Positions 9,496 through 19,300 of a DNA stretch of 64,000 bases are shown here, piece by piece. A program made the translations under genes and the position numbers. Position 1 is the stretch's first letter, and every line of letters starts with the position of its first letter. Location of the stretch: assembly GCA_016708435.1 (NCBI GenBank), contig JADJFV010000001.1, forward strand, positions 806,001-870,000, given 5' to 3'. The DNA comes from Leptospiraceae bacterium (GTDB lineage: Bacteria > Spirochaetota > Leptospiria > Leptospirales > Leptospiraceae). The notes beneath the pieces were generated by a model, which saw only the letters and a list, made by a program, of their open reading frames with translations, did not search any database and was not told where the DNA came from.

Positions 9496-10218
9496 TTAAA
9501 AAATAGTTCGAATCCAGAATTTGTCTTTAACCGCTTTGAGTGTTTCTTCACCGGCAGCTATGAATCTCTGAACTTCGTATTGACCAGCAAATTTCTTTTT
9601 GAGTTCCATGTTAATCAGGAGCCATTGTTGAAAAGCAATTCCGTAATCATTTAATTCTTTTCTCTTCAGAAAATAAGGCATCTCGGACTTTTCAAGTTTA
9701 GTAGAATCCCAAATTAGAAGTTTATGGCGCTTCCATAGTTTAACAAGTCGTAACATTGATCTTGCATTGCGGATAAGATTAAGTTGCTCTTGCAGCTTGC
9801 CTGTTTGCCTTTGGTTTGTCTCCGGGTCGTATAATAACGAGTATCCGTATTCGGAATCTTCTGCTCTTCCAGAAACAAAGTCGATATCATAGTCTTCGTT
9901 GATTGTAATTCGATAGAGTAGTCCGAGTGAACGTGTTTCAAATTTTTTAGAGACTAGTTCAAATGCATACTCAGCTATTTCTCGTATATGGTCTTGTAGA
10001 TCGTAAGGATAGTAAATATGAATATCCATATCTGCATAGGTGTTAATCTCGATTCTCTTTTCATAAACCCCTCCTATGTAAATTCGTGGAGCATATTTTC
10101 TTACGGGGGATAATGCCTGTAATACTCCGTTAAACTCTTTTCTTAGCTTCATTAATTTGTTTGGATCAATTCTTTCTGCAACAGTGCTGACTAAAAAACT
10201 ATGAAGATCGTTTCCCAT
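9496..10218 (-). CDS. Orphan nucleotidyltransferase, CD-NTase-like
   Basis: A 240-residue protein with a polymerase-beta-type nucleotidyltransferase signature: Gly49-Gly50, then DMD (Asp63, Asp65) followed by HIYY, and a later DIDFV (Asp111, Asp113) supplying the third metal-binding acid. The spacing and the DIDFV strand resemble cGAS/DncV-like (SMODS) enzymes and OAS-like folds, but the usual GS is GG here. No CBASS effector, Cap2/Cap3 gene or toxin partner is adjacent; neighbours are copZ downstream and a broken secreted protein upstream. It could be a signalling NTase, an antitoxin-type NTase or an RNA nucleotidyltransferase; substrate unknown. No clear SD precedes the ATG at 10218. Confidence 0.6.
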   Translation of the reverse strand: MGNDLHSFLVSTVAERIDPNKLMKLRKEFNGVLQALSPVRKYAPRIYIGGVYEKRIEINTYADMDIHIYYPYDLQDHIREIAEYAFELVSKKFETRSLGLLYRITINEDYDIDFVSGRAEDSEYGYSLLYDPETNQRQTGKLQEQLNLIRNARSMLRLVKLWKRHKLLIWDSTKLEKSEMPYFLKRKELNDYGIAFQQWLLINMELKKKFAGQYEVQRFIAAGEETLKAVKDKFWIRTIF

Positions 10219-10256
10219 AAGTTCATTTTGATAAACGTTTTTGTTTTGGTCAAGAT

Positions 10257-11448
10257 TTATTCATAGGTAATTGTGATTGGTAAATGTTTCTTTTGATTTG
10301 CCCAGGCTTTCCATTCAGGAGCGGTTGTAAATCTTTCACCGGTTTCTTTTTGTAAGAGTTGTATTACTTCTGATTGAATCGATGCAAATTTGTTCTTTCT
10401 ATTCTTCTCTTGCAAGCCTTTAAAAATTCCGTGAATTCCAAAAGTAATTACAGTTGCGAAAGCATCACCAATATCAGCTTGCGTTTGTGTTTGGTATTCT
10501 TCCTGTAAAAATAGAATTAGAAAAGCATATTTTTTTTGATTTGGCAAATCCTTGATTTGTAGAATTGCTTCTGTTCGAATTGTTTGCGTTTTACCTGTGC
10601 GGCTGAGTCTACTAATTTCGCTGAATAGATTTTCATCCATCATCTTATTAAAAATAAAAAATACAGACGGAAGTAAACTCTGATTATCCTCCTTTAAAAA
10701 ACGAAGATAGGTAGATTTCTTTTCTTTTTCGTTTCCCCCATTTTCCAATAGCCATGCAAGCAAATACTAAGTCTTCCGTTTTTGAATTAATACTACTTAA
10801 AATTTCTTGAAAGAGAGGTAAATCATCATTTGACCCATTTTCAACAATCCATTGGAGTGAGTATTTCCTTAATTCGTTATCTTTTAAATAGGAACGTATA
10901 AAGGAATCATTTTGTTTCTTCGGATGCTTGAGTAGAGACTGAATGGCAAGACTTCTATCGGGAGATTTTGGATTTTTAATAATGCTTTGTAGAAAATTGG
11001 AAGTATTCTCATCTTGCGTAATTTCGTATAGTTGAAATAATTCTTTCTTAGATGGATTCCAAATATCATTTTTATAAATAGCGATTAAATCTTTCACAAA
11101 GCGATTTGGATTTTTTTTAATCAATTCTCGAATTGGTGTGCGGATCATATGATCTTCTAAAAACAGCTTACACATCTCTTTATCTAGATTCGGATTTTTG
11201 CATTCACCAACAATAAAAATTCCAGCTTCACGGTTCCAGTAATGGGAATCTTTCAATAATTTTCTTGTATAAGCTCCTTCCTTACATTCACTTATTGATA
11301 GGAATTTCTTTGCTACTTCAATTTTATCATTCACAAATGTTGCTTTTAAAACAGACTGATAGATTTTTTCAGATTCTAATTTTGAATCTTGCGGACAAAT
11401 GGAATTTGCCAATAAAAGAACGAAGAAAAATATGATTTTTTTAAGCAT
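10257..11448 (-). pseudogene. Exported helical-repeat (HEAT-like) protein, frameshifted
   Basis: Two overlapping frames read as one gene. The first (11448 down to 10684) begins with a signal peptide, MLKKIIFFFVLLLANSICPQ, and continues as short amphipathic helical units suggesting HEAT/ARM-like repeats (for example SLAIQSLLKHPKK). The second runs to 10257. Removing one base from the run of five G on the minus strand (10735-10739) joins them seamlessly into IGKWGNEKEKKSTYLRFLKE, about 396 residues. The total span of 1192 bases is 3n+1, as expected for one extra base. Function unknown; probably periplasmic. Either a real inactivating indel or a homopolymer sequencing error. Confidence 0.7.
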
Positions 11449-11461
11449 TTTAATTTTATGG

Positions 11462-11498
11462 ATTACAATGCTTATCCGTGAAGAAACAGCATTGTAAT
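11462..11498 (-). terminator. Stem-loop between protease gene and HEAT-like gene
   Basis: Perfect 11-bp inverted repeat ATTACAATGCT (11462-11472) and AGCATTGTAAT (11488-11498) with a 15-base loop, about 20 bp after the protease stop. No U-rich tail follows on the minus strand, so it may be a weak terminator, an mRNA end-protecting hairpin or a protein-binding site. Confidence 0.5.
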
Positions 11499-11517
11499 TT
11501 TCAGTGCCTTTGTTGGC

Positions 11518-12600
11518 TTATTCTTTTTTTGACTCTTCGTGCCACTCGCATCCATAGGTCTCGATTAAGAAGTTATCTAATTCATCTGCTTTGATAGCAA
11601 GAGCTGCTAGATTTTTCTGAATGAGAGATCGTTTAGATGATTTTAAATCGGAAAGATGGGCGCGGTAGGAAATGTATATTAGCCCCTGGCTGATTCCAAG
11701 ATAGAATGGAGAAACTGGATTACTCAAAATATATTTATAAACTTCTTGCAAATTTGTTTTTGGTAGTTTAGCAAGAGGACTCGTTGCAAATAAGAAGCTA
11801 TTGCGATAAACGAAATAGCGAACAAGAGCACTTCCTCTATGAAATTCCCAAAAGTCTACACCTCGTCTTGCAATGACTGGATCAATTTTTAGTTCATTGA
11901 AAACTTCTTCTACAAAAACTGCCATTTCTGTCTTTGGTTGTTCATCGAATAACTCTTTTTTTAATGCTGCTCCACAATTTGCACAATTGTCCATAGGTTC
12001 ATGTAAAGAAAAATTACACGAAGGACATTTTACTGAATAAGCAATATTTGGATTTAGTTTGTATGCTTCTAGTTCTTCCATAACATGATCGATTGGTAGA
12101 GCAAATCCCATATTATCCGCTTGTGTAAATTTGCTAGTTGTCACTCCAATGATATCTCCGTTCATGTTCACAACTGGTCCACCACTATTACCCGGGTTGA
12201 CAGCGGCATCTGTTTGAATATAAGCCTGTCCGTTTAGTAGTTGCTTTGTTGCTGAAATGATTCCTTCTGTTACTGTGAAAGGCATTCCAAATGGGAATCC
12301 CAAGACGGAGACTTTGTCTCTATTTTTTAGGCTATCATGTTTCTTAAAGGTTACGTTCGGTAAGCCTGTTAAAGTTTTTTCTGGTTTTAATAAAGCAATA
12401 TCAATTAATGGGTTAATGACCATTACGTCCGCAGAGAGAGTGTTTTTGTCTTGCATTTCAATGGCTACTTTCTTGTATCCGCTGACTACATGATAATTTG
12501 TAACAACTAGATTTTGATCTTGAATATAAAACCCTGTTCCACTGCCACTCGCTGTATTTATTTTAAAAATGACTGGCTCAATTTTTTCTATTTCACTCAT
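11518..12600 (-). CDS. Cytosolic trypsin-like (HtrA-type) serine protease with zinc ribbon
   Basis: Residues 1-180 form a chymotrypsin-fold S1C-type protease with the full triad: His in TNYHVVSG, Asp in PLIDIALLKP, Ser in NPGNSGGPVV. No signal peptide and no PDZ domain, unlike DegP/HtrA, so it should act in the cytosol. A four-cysteine zinc ribbon (CPSC and CANC, about 193-212) links it to a C-terminal domain of about 130 residues that looks like the YbjN/type III chaperone-like fold (tentative). Its ATG overlaps the TGA of the upstream gene by four bases (ATGA), so the two are translationally coupled and probably work together. Substrate unknown. Confidence 0.82.
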   Translation of the reverse strand: MSEIEKIEPVIFKINTASGSGTGFYIQDQNLVVTNYHVVSGYKKVAIEMQDKNTLSADVMVINPLIDIALLKPEKTLTGLPNVTFKKHDSLKNRDKVSVLGFPFGMPFTVTEGIISATKQLLNGQAYIQTDAAVNPGNSGGPVVNMNGDIIGVTTSKFTQADNMGFALPIDHVMEELEAYKLNPNIAYSVKCPSCNFSLHEPMDNCANCGAALKKELFDEQPKTEMAVFVEEVFNELKIDPVIARRGVDFWEFHRGSALVRYFVYRNSFLFATSPLAKLPKTNLQEVYKYILSNPVSPFYLGISQGLIYISYRAHLSDLKSSKRSLIQKNLAALAIKADELDNFLIETYGCEWHEESKKE

Positions 12601-13814
12601 AGTAATTCTCCGATTTGTTTTTTGAATAGACCTGTAATTTTACCGAAAATTGATTTGGTGCTACCGTGTGTAACTGTTCCACCTAATTTATTGCCTATAT
12701 CTTCTTCTGGATTCAAATCCATAATTTTATTTACTGCATCGTAAAGAATCTCTGCACTTGTCTTCCAATCTTTACCGCCGGCTCTTTCTAAAGCAGAATC
12801 TAAGAAAGAAGCAATTTCATTTGGAATTGAGTTTTTATAGAATAAATCATAAATTAAATAAAGTGCTGATACCGTAATATCTACATAGTTTTTATTTCCC
12901 AAAGAACTTGTCATGGCTTCATGTGTGCTTCCCATGAAATCTTGTATATAAGGAAGTTCGCCTCTCTTTCGAATTGGTATTAAAAACTTAGGATGGAAAA
13001 GAGAAGAGTTAAATTTTTGTCTATCATAGTTTAGCAATTCTAGTAATTTAACTTTTGTGTTTGCGACTAATGTCTGTTGGGCGTCATTGGCAAAAAGTAA
13101 ACCTTTTGTCTCACTTAACTTCGCACCCAATATTCCCTGGGGGGCAATTACATAATCTATTTTTAAGAAAATATTTTCCATCATTTCCCAAGCCAGAGAA
13201 TAATAGCGCTTTGACTCAAAGTATTCAACAATGGAAATACCTTCCTTTATAATCTCATTGAATTTATTGAAAGCGGTATCGAGTTCGGAAGAACTAAATA
13301 CATTGAGTTCTGGTTTTTTTACTGCCTCTGTTTTGAATTTATCAATGAATACATCATCATAGTAATCAGCACAGAAACAAATTTCTTCTAATAGAGAGTA
13401 TACTTTATAAGGCTCTGAATTTTCTAGAGAGTCTTTATACTCGAAGTAAAAATCATTTCCTTTCAAAATAATCTGACCTAATACAAGGTAAGAGAAATTA
13501 AGCTCGGCAATTTGTCGCATCATACCAATTCCATTCGGACCATCGGGAACTTTTAAGAAGGGCGCAGAAATTTCATAGCTTTTTGAATCTATCTTTATAT
13601 TTATAATGATTGATCCATGTGGAAGGTGAAGTTCTGTTGATTCACTCGATTCGTTGGGAATTACAATTGTGCTATTTACATATCGCAGTAAATTAAAGAA
13701 TGAAGTCTTAAAGTCTTTATTATCAAAATTCTTTACGGATTCATACCAGAAAGGTGTCGATGAACTACTTCTTACTAAGTTAATCGTTTTATCATAAGTT
13801 AGGGATTTCTCCAT
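12597..13814 (-). CDS. Unknown soluble protein coupled to the cytosolic protease
   Basis: A 405-residue protein I do not recognise. It has no signal peptide or membrane segment. The first 150 residues alternate beta strands and helices in a way that recalls YbjN/secretion-chaperone-like folds, and the remainder is helix-rich (EMMENIFLKIDYV, ALYLIYDLFYKN). Its stop codon overlaps the start of the protease gene by four bases, indicating an operon and perhaps a complex. One hypothesis is that it presents or regulates substrates for the protease; nothing in the sequence proves this. The start at 13814 is the only good Met before conserved-looking sequence. Confidence 0.65.
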   Translation of the reverse strand: MEKSLTYDKTINLVRSSSSTPFWYESVKNFDNKDFKTSFFNLLRYVNSTIVIPNESSESTELHLPHGSIIINIKIDSKSYEISAPFLKVPDGPNGIGMMRQIAELNFSYLVLGQIILKGNDFYFEYKDSLENSEPYKVYSLLEEICFCADYYDDVFIDKFKTEAVKKPELNVFSSSELDTAFNKFNEIIKEGISIVEYFESKRYYSLAWEMMENIFLKIDYVIAPQGILGAKLSETKGLLFANDAQQTLVANTKVKLLELLNYDRQKFNSSLFHPKFLIPIRKRGELPYIQDFMGSTHEAMTSSLGNKNYVDITVSALYLIYDLFYKNSIPNEIASFLDSALERAGGKDWKTSAEILYDAVNKIMDLNPEEDIGNKLGGTVTHGSTKSIFGKITGLFKKQIGELL

Positions 13815-13874
13815 GTAAGCCTCTTTTATGTAGCAATAGTAATTACTATTTTTTTTAACATTTAAAAATGCAAT

Positions 13875-13915
13875 ATTTTTCTGAAATAAAGTTTTTTTTT
13901 CACATTCAGAAAAAT
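13875..13915 (-). terminator. Candidate terminator after the small exported protein gene
   Basis: ATTTTTCTGAA (13875-13885) and TTCAGAAAAAT (13905-13915) form a perfect 11-bp stem with a 19-base loop, just beyond the stop of the minus-strand gene at 13925. A T-rich stretch follows within about 15 bases in the minus direction. Confidence 0.5.
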
Positions 13916-13924
13916 GCTATTATC

Positions 13925-14326
13925 TTACCATTTTTTAATGATTTGAATATCAGAGCGTGTTTCACCAAAGTTGGAATTCAAAATTTTCAATCTTTTAATG
14001 TCATAACGTCTTAGAAGCATTACATTTCTAGCTAGTGCATAATACACATTAGCCGTATTCTCATCAGAGCCTACCGTGCGCTTGGATAGATTTTTAAAGA
14101 AACGGACTCTCTGCATTTTCTTTGCTTCTTCTAAAAATCCTTTTTCGGTAAGATTTACATCTTGGTTTGGACTCCATGAAATATATCCATGCTGTGTTTT
14201 TTTATTGCGATAGGTGATTTCTACTGATGCTATTTGGTAGCAGTATGTGCAGTTGGCTTTTAATGTCGGAGAATAGAAAATTCCAATCCCAAAAAATAAA
14301 AAGAATAATAATTTAAAACATCTCAT
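13925..14326 (-). CDS. Small exported protein of unknown function
   Basis: About 133 residues. The start is placed at 14326 because AGTAGG lies at the right distance upstream and the product then begins directly with a signal peptide (MRCFKLLFFLFFGIGIFYSP, cleavage near LKA-NC). The frame extends 10 codons further upstream, but that start would bury the signal peptide. The mature protein has a CTYC pair at its very N-terminus and is basic at the C-terminus. No family recognised. It probably lies in the periplasm. It stands alone between the CDF transporter and the protease pair. Confidence 0.7.
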   Translation of the reverse strand: MRCFKLLFFLFFGIGIFYSPTLKANCTYCYQIASVEITYRNKKTQHGYISWSPNQDVNLTEKGFLEEAKKMQRVRFFKNLSKRTVGSDENTANVYYALARNVMLLRRYDIKRLKILNSNFGETRSDIQIIKKW

Positions 14327-14405
14327 TTTAAACCTACTTTCAATATGATATTCCATCTTTTTAGGAATACTAAGCTTGAAAATGAAATTACTAATTTGAG
14401 ATGGA

Positions 14406-15590
14406 TTAATAAAACTGATAATCTATGGTTATGATGAAATTGTAGTCAGGGTGAAGTTTGGTTAAATTTATTTGAAGATCTTCTTTTATTGTGTCTTCAT
14501 TGCTTGTCTTATTCATGGAAAGTGAATCAACGACGACATCGAATATTAAATTCTTTTTTTCTCCTTCTCCCCCTTCTACAACTCTTAGATCATGAAAGGA
14601 TTTAATGCAGGGTATGGAAGAAATTGTTCTATGCACAGAGTTTCTTGCAATTTTTTCTTCTTCATTATCATTCGATACCGGATCCATGTGGATAAATAAC
14701 ATTATGCCCAATTTTTTAGAAATTTCTCTTTCTGCTTTATCAACGATGTTATGAATCTTCAAAATATTTATATCAGCAGGTATTTCGGCGTGAATCGTAG
14801 CCATAAATTTTCCTACTCCATAATTATGAATGATTAGATCATGAACACCGGTTATATAGTCATAGGAAAGTAAAGAACTATTGATACTTTCTACAAGTTC
14901 TGGGGAAGGTGCTTCTCCAAGAAGTGGACTGATCGTTTCTTTTACGAGAGAAAAACCGGAATACAAGATGACAAGAGCAACTACAATACCCGCATAGCCG
15001 TCTATAGGAAAATCCGTATATTTAGCAGCTAATAAAGATAATACGACGCAGCTTGAGGTGAATACATCTCCTAATGCATCGACAGAAGCAGCCTTTAAAG
15101 CGGAGGAGTTTATTTTATTTCCCATGTAGCGGTTAAATATGCTTAGCCAGACTTTTAATAGAATGGAGACTACCAATAACAGAAAGGGAATTAGTTCGAA
15201 GGTTACTTTTTCCGGATTTAGAATTCTTTCAAAGGAAGATTTTACGAATTGCATACCGACTAGCATTACCATGAAGGCGACAATCAGTGCAGATATATAT
15301 TCCATTCTACCGTGACCGAATGGATGCTCTTTGTCTGCTGGCATTTTAGATATTTTAAATCCTAGAATAGTCACGATGGAGGAAGCTGCATCAGAAAGAT
15401 TATTAAACGCATCCGCAATCACAGCAATGCTTGTTACAATAAGACCGACTGTGAGTTTGATAGAGAATAACAGTAGATTAACCACAATCCCTACAAACCC
15501 ACCCAGATAACCTAAATTCCCTCTTACTTTTTTATCAGTAACATCCTCTGCGTTCTTTATAAAAACTTTTATTAGAATTTCAGATAGCAT
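14406..15590 (-). CDS. Cation diffusion facilitator (CDF) metal efflux transporter
   Basis: A 394-residue inner-membrane transporter of the CDF family, exchanging divalent metal (Zn2+, Fe2+, Mn2+ or Co2+) for protons. Six helices fill residues about 25-225. The metal site of helix II is DAFNNLSDAA and that of helix V is VDALGDVFTS; the signature HPFGHGRMEY sits between. The C-terminal cytoplasmic ferredoxin-like domain (about 230-330) contains VHDLIIHNYG, and an extra tail of about 60 residues follows it, making the protein longer than FieF (300). The D/D pairs leave the metal undecided. It is monocistronic and near the copper genes, but no shared operon is seen. Confidence 0.92.
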   Translation of the reverse strand: MLSEILIKVFIKNAEDVTDKKVRGNLGYLGGFVGIVVNLLLFSIKLTVGLIVTSIAVIADAFNNLSDAASSIVTILGFKISKMPADKEHPFGHGRMEYISALIVAFMVMLVGMQFVKSSFERILNPEKVTFELIPFLLLVVSILLKVWLSIFNRYMGNKINSSALKAASVDALGDVFTSSCVVLSLLAAKYTDFPIDGYAGIVVALVILYSGFSLVKETISPLLGEAPSPELVESINSSLLSYDYITGVHDLIIHNYGVGKFMATIHAEIPADINILKIHNIVDKAEREISKKLGIMLFIHMDPVSNDNEEEKIARNSVHRTISSIPCIKSFHDLRVVEGGEGEKKNLIFDVVVDSLSMNKTSNEDTIKEDLQINLTKLHPDYNFIITIDYQFY

Positions 15591-15651
15591 AATAGAAATT
15601 GGATTTTAATTTTCGTTACTGTCAAGTATTAGTTTATTAAATATGACTCCT

Positions 15652-15987
15652 CTAGCCAAAAGAACGAATCGCTTCGTTGACTGTTGGGAATATTTCAAAA
15701 TTATTCTGCATCTTTGTTAGGCTAAATGTTCTCTCTGCTTCTACACTCATACTGGCAAGCTTTAGTCCAACATCAGTCTGTTTACATTCGTGAGATAAGT
15801 TGACTAACATGCCTAATCCAGAGGAGTCGATGAATTTTAATTTTTCCATATTAAATACAATTCTCTTGCTTTCTTTTTTTAGTAGTTCTTTGCAAAATTT
15901 TTTTAATTCTGGAACTGAATATAAATCTATTGATTCATCCAATTCAATCACATCTACACCAACTACTTTTCTGTGCACATAACTCAT
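15652..15987 (-). CDS. STAS-domain anti-sigma factor antagonist (RsbV/SpoIIAA-like)
   Basis: A 111-residue single STAS domain. The phospho-acceptor loop FIDSSGLGML is intact, with Ser56 as the expected phosphorylated residue by analogy with SpoIIAA Ser58. In this family the dephosphorylated form binds an anti-sigma kinase (RsbW/SpoIIAB) and frees a sigma factor or other partner. It lies 31 bp downstream of a close paralogue (16019-16351), which in turn follows a gene ending in a SpoIIE-type phosphatase. Those three make a partner-switching set. No RsbW-like kinase is found in the window. Confidence 0.9.
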   Translation of the reverse strand: MSYVHRKVVGVDVIELDESIDLYSVPELKKFCKELLKKESKRIVFNMEKLKFIDSSGLGMLVNLSHECKQTDVGLKLASMSVEAERTFSLTKMQNNFEIFPTVNEAIRSFG

Positions 15988-16018
15988 ATTATCTACTTAT
16001 CTCCCTTTTTATTGTAAC

Positions 16019-16351
16019 TTAAAACGAAGCAATTGCTTCGTTTACTGTCTCGAATATTTCAAAATTGTTTTCCATTTTTGTTTGTCTGAAAATATTCCTA
16101 GCCTCTGCACTAACCTTTGCTAATTTGATTTGCACTTCCCGTTGTTTGCATTCGAAGAATAGATTTACTAACATTCCAAGACCGGAAGAGTCAAGGAAGG
16201 TAACTTTCTCTAAAGAAATTACTATTTTTTTATTTTTGTTTAATACGAGTGTCTTTAAAAATTTCTTAATTGGTGGGGCTGAATATAAATCAATAGATTC
16301 TTCCAATTCAACCACATCTACACTATTTATTTCGTTGTGTATATAGCTCAT
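16019..16351 (-). CDS. STAS-domain anti-sigma factor antagonist, paralogue
   Basis: A 110-residue STAS domain with acceptor loop FLDSSGLGML (Ser56). It resembles its downstream neighbour (both begin MSYxH and share ESIDLYS), so the pair arose by tandem duplication. The start lies one base after the stop of the kinase/AAA/SpoIIE gene, implying translational coupling. Its likely modifier is the SpoIIE phosphatase domain encoded just upstream. The two copies could respond with different kinetics or bind different partners (inference). Confidence 0.9.
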   Translation of the reverse strand: MSYIHNEINSVDVVELEESIDLYSAPPIKKFLKTLVLNKNKKIVISLEKVTFLDSSGLGMLVNLFFECKQREVQIKLAKVSAEARNIFRQTKMENNFEIFETVNEAIASF

Positions 16352-16352
16352 T

Positions 16353-19300
16353 TTATTTATATAACTCCTCTTTTAGTTTTTTAAATCGAACATCTTCTGG
16401 TCTTGCTTTTATACAAGCGTCTAATATTGTTTTAGCGCGCTCTTTCTTTCCTACGCCTTTATAGGCTTCAATTAAGTTTATGAGATTCGGAATATTTTTT
16501 GTATCACGAAGTCTAAGTCTTTCTCCATAATCAATCGCTTTTTCATATTGACCCAACTGTTTACATGCAAATGATATTTCGTATAGACAGTTAGTTAGAT
16601 GCGGATAACTTGAAATTACCTCTTCACCTGCCTCAGTATACTTCACAAATTCCATCTTCTCCTTGTAGTCTTCTAGGAGTTTTAAGTCTTCCTCCATTTT
16701 GTTCTGCTCTGCTGCTACTCCTGTGTAATGAATCTTAAACAAAGAGAGATCATCCATTTGCTTTCCTGTATTTTTAATCTCTTCATATATCTTTTCCAAA
16801 TCTCCATCAGCTTTCTTCACATGAGTTAAAAATAAAAGCTCATCTTGATTAATAATATCAGAGCCGGTCGTTGGGTCTTTTCCTAAAATAATATCATCTC
16901 TTCCATCTGAACCAAGAATCACTACATCATCCGGTCTCAATGAAAATACCTCTACAGATATATTTCCCGATTGTCCTTGTGTTCCTAATTTGCGATATTG
17001 GTTTGGATTCTCAATAAAATTTGCTATTCCATCTCGATACAGCACCATGTCAGGATGCTCTGCATTCATAAAATACATTGTCCCGGTCACTTCATCAATT
17101 AATCCAAACACCGTAGACATTAGCATAGACCCATCAAAGCTTTCAAATGCTTTATGCATTTCAATAAATGCATTCTTAAGCCATCTCTCTGGATATACGT
17201 TCTTACCCGCTGCCGTTGAAATAGTTCTCTGGATAATAGATTTAAACACAGTGCCTAATACTAATACTCCTCCAGCACCTTGAATTGATTTACCCATTGC
17301 ATCCCCATTTAAGAAAACAATGTATTTTTTTCCTTGGAGTTCTATATTTTCTGAAATATTAATATCCCCACCCAATTCATATTCTCTTTTTCGGAATATA
17401 AAATTCTTCTTTTGCTTAACGAAAAATTCAATCTCTACATTTTTACTAAATGCATTATTTTGTCCGAGTGGCTCGATCAAGAGTGTGTTTAAGAAATAAT
17501 CTCCATCTTGCTGTTCTTTTAATCCTCTAACTTCAACAAGGGCTTCGTTTAAGTCTTTTGTTCTCTCTTCTACCTTTTCTTCCAGGTTAGCGTATAACAG
17601 AGAGTTTTCTACACTCACCGCAATTTGAGACGACAATACTTTTAGTATCTCCAATCTATCCGGTGTAAATGCATCGGTAGTTAAATTGTTTTCTAAGTAT
17701 ACTACTCCAACTAAATTTCCTTGGTTGATGATTGGATAACAAAGAATTGACTTAGGTTGTTTTTCTTTTACATAGTTATCGTTTACAAAGATTCCTTTCT
17801 TTGTCGCATCATTGAGTAAGATAATACTCTTTGTTCTTATTACATAATTCACAATATTAGGGGATAACTCAGAATATCCTTCCAATGGTTTAGCTTCTAA
17901 TACGGAAATGCTATCCGTGTTTGCATTTCCTTCTGCCTCTATATACCACTTCTCTTTTTCTTTTAGAAGAAAATAACCTTTCTCGGCTCCTGCATTTTCA
18001 AATAGAATCTTCATCATCTTTTCTAAGAGTTTACCAAGTTGAATCTCACCGGATATTGTCTGCGATGCTTTGATGACTGTATTCAAATCTAAGAAGCTTC
18101 CACCTGCTACTGTTTTCGTTGTTGTAGTTGAGCTGGAACTAACAGTCATATCGGCACTAATCGTGCGTGTCGCCTGACGTTTCAATTGTGGGTATTTTTC
18201 TTCTAGTTGTTTTACCTTTGGCTCACAGCCCCATTTTTTGTAAGCATAATGCGCTTCGATTAAATAAATATCCGCAATCCGTTCTTTGTTTCGTCCTATC
18301 CAAATATCCGCCATAAATTCATTGGCGATTGCTTCTTCCAATGTATACTCGTATTGTTTTGCAAGTTCCATTGCTCGTTCAAATGAGACAAGCGCTTTAT
18401 CATGATGATTCTCTATTTGCTCTATTAAGCCTTCTATTATTCGGGACTTATGACCATAATTCGCTTCACAATTTTCTCCCCACTTCTTCATTCGTTTATT
18501 GTTTTTATCTAAACGCTTTCTGTATTCTTTTTGCTTTTTCTTGTCTTGGGTTTTCAAAATTAGTTTCGCACAGATAAGAGAATCAAAGAATACCTGCTCG
18601 GGTACATACATCATACCAAAAACTCCACCTTCATGTGAAACAGCTAATAATGAATACTCGCTAGCTTTCAAAATATCGCCAAAAAAGAAATAGAGTTCTG
18701 ATTTAAAAGTATAATAAACGAATAAGGTTGTAGAATTATGAGCAACCTCCCATTCGGGAACCGATGTTGCTTCATCAAATTTATCACTCTTTAAAAATAA
18801 TATATCATTAGCTTGACCATGCATATTATGAACAAACTGTTGATTCATTTTGTACATTAAGTAAGAATCATACTGTTGCAAATTCTTCATAACAGGATCA
18901 TATTTCTGAAAACTTTCCATTACCATATCAAGATTTACTCGCATGAGCAATGCTTGAAAGTTATAATGATTTACCACATAGGATGTATATTGTAAGTCTC
19001 CATTTTCCAGACCACTTTGTATTGCGGTCTGGAAATATGGAATTGCTTCCTTGGCATGATGCGTCCAATGACTTACCATTGTTGTGAAAATAAAATAAGT
19101 TCTACACTCAATGGATTTTGCATTAAACTTTTCAATCAAATGAACAGCTAACTTCCCAAACTCATGCCCAGTTTTAAAATCTCCAAGACCGGATCCCTGA
19201 ATTAAGCCAAATGCAACGTAGGCAAAGGAACTCAAAGCAGCATTGCCATTTCTGAGTGATAGATTTACCATTTTTAAAACTAATACAGGAAATAAATTAG

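Noticed and set aside
9485..9525. AGTTCGAATCC, resembling a tRNA T-loop
   Set aside because: No acceptor or anticodon stem fits around it; it lies in the 3' end of the nucleotidyltransferase gene.
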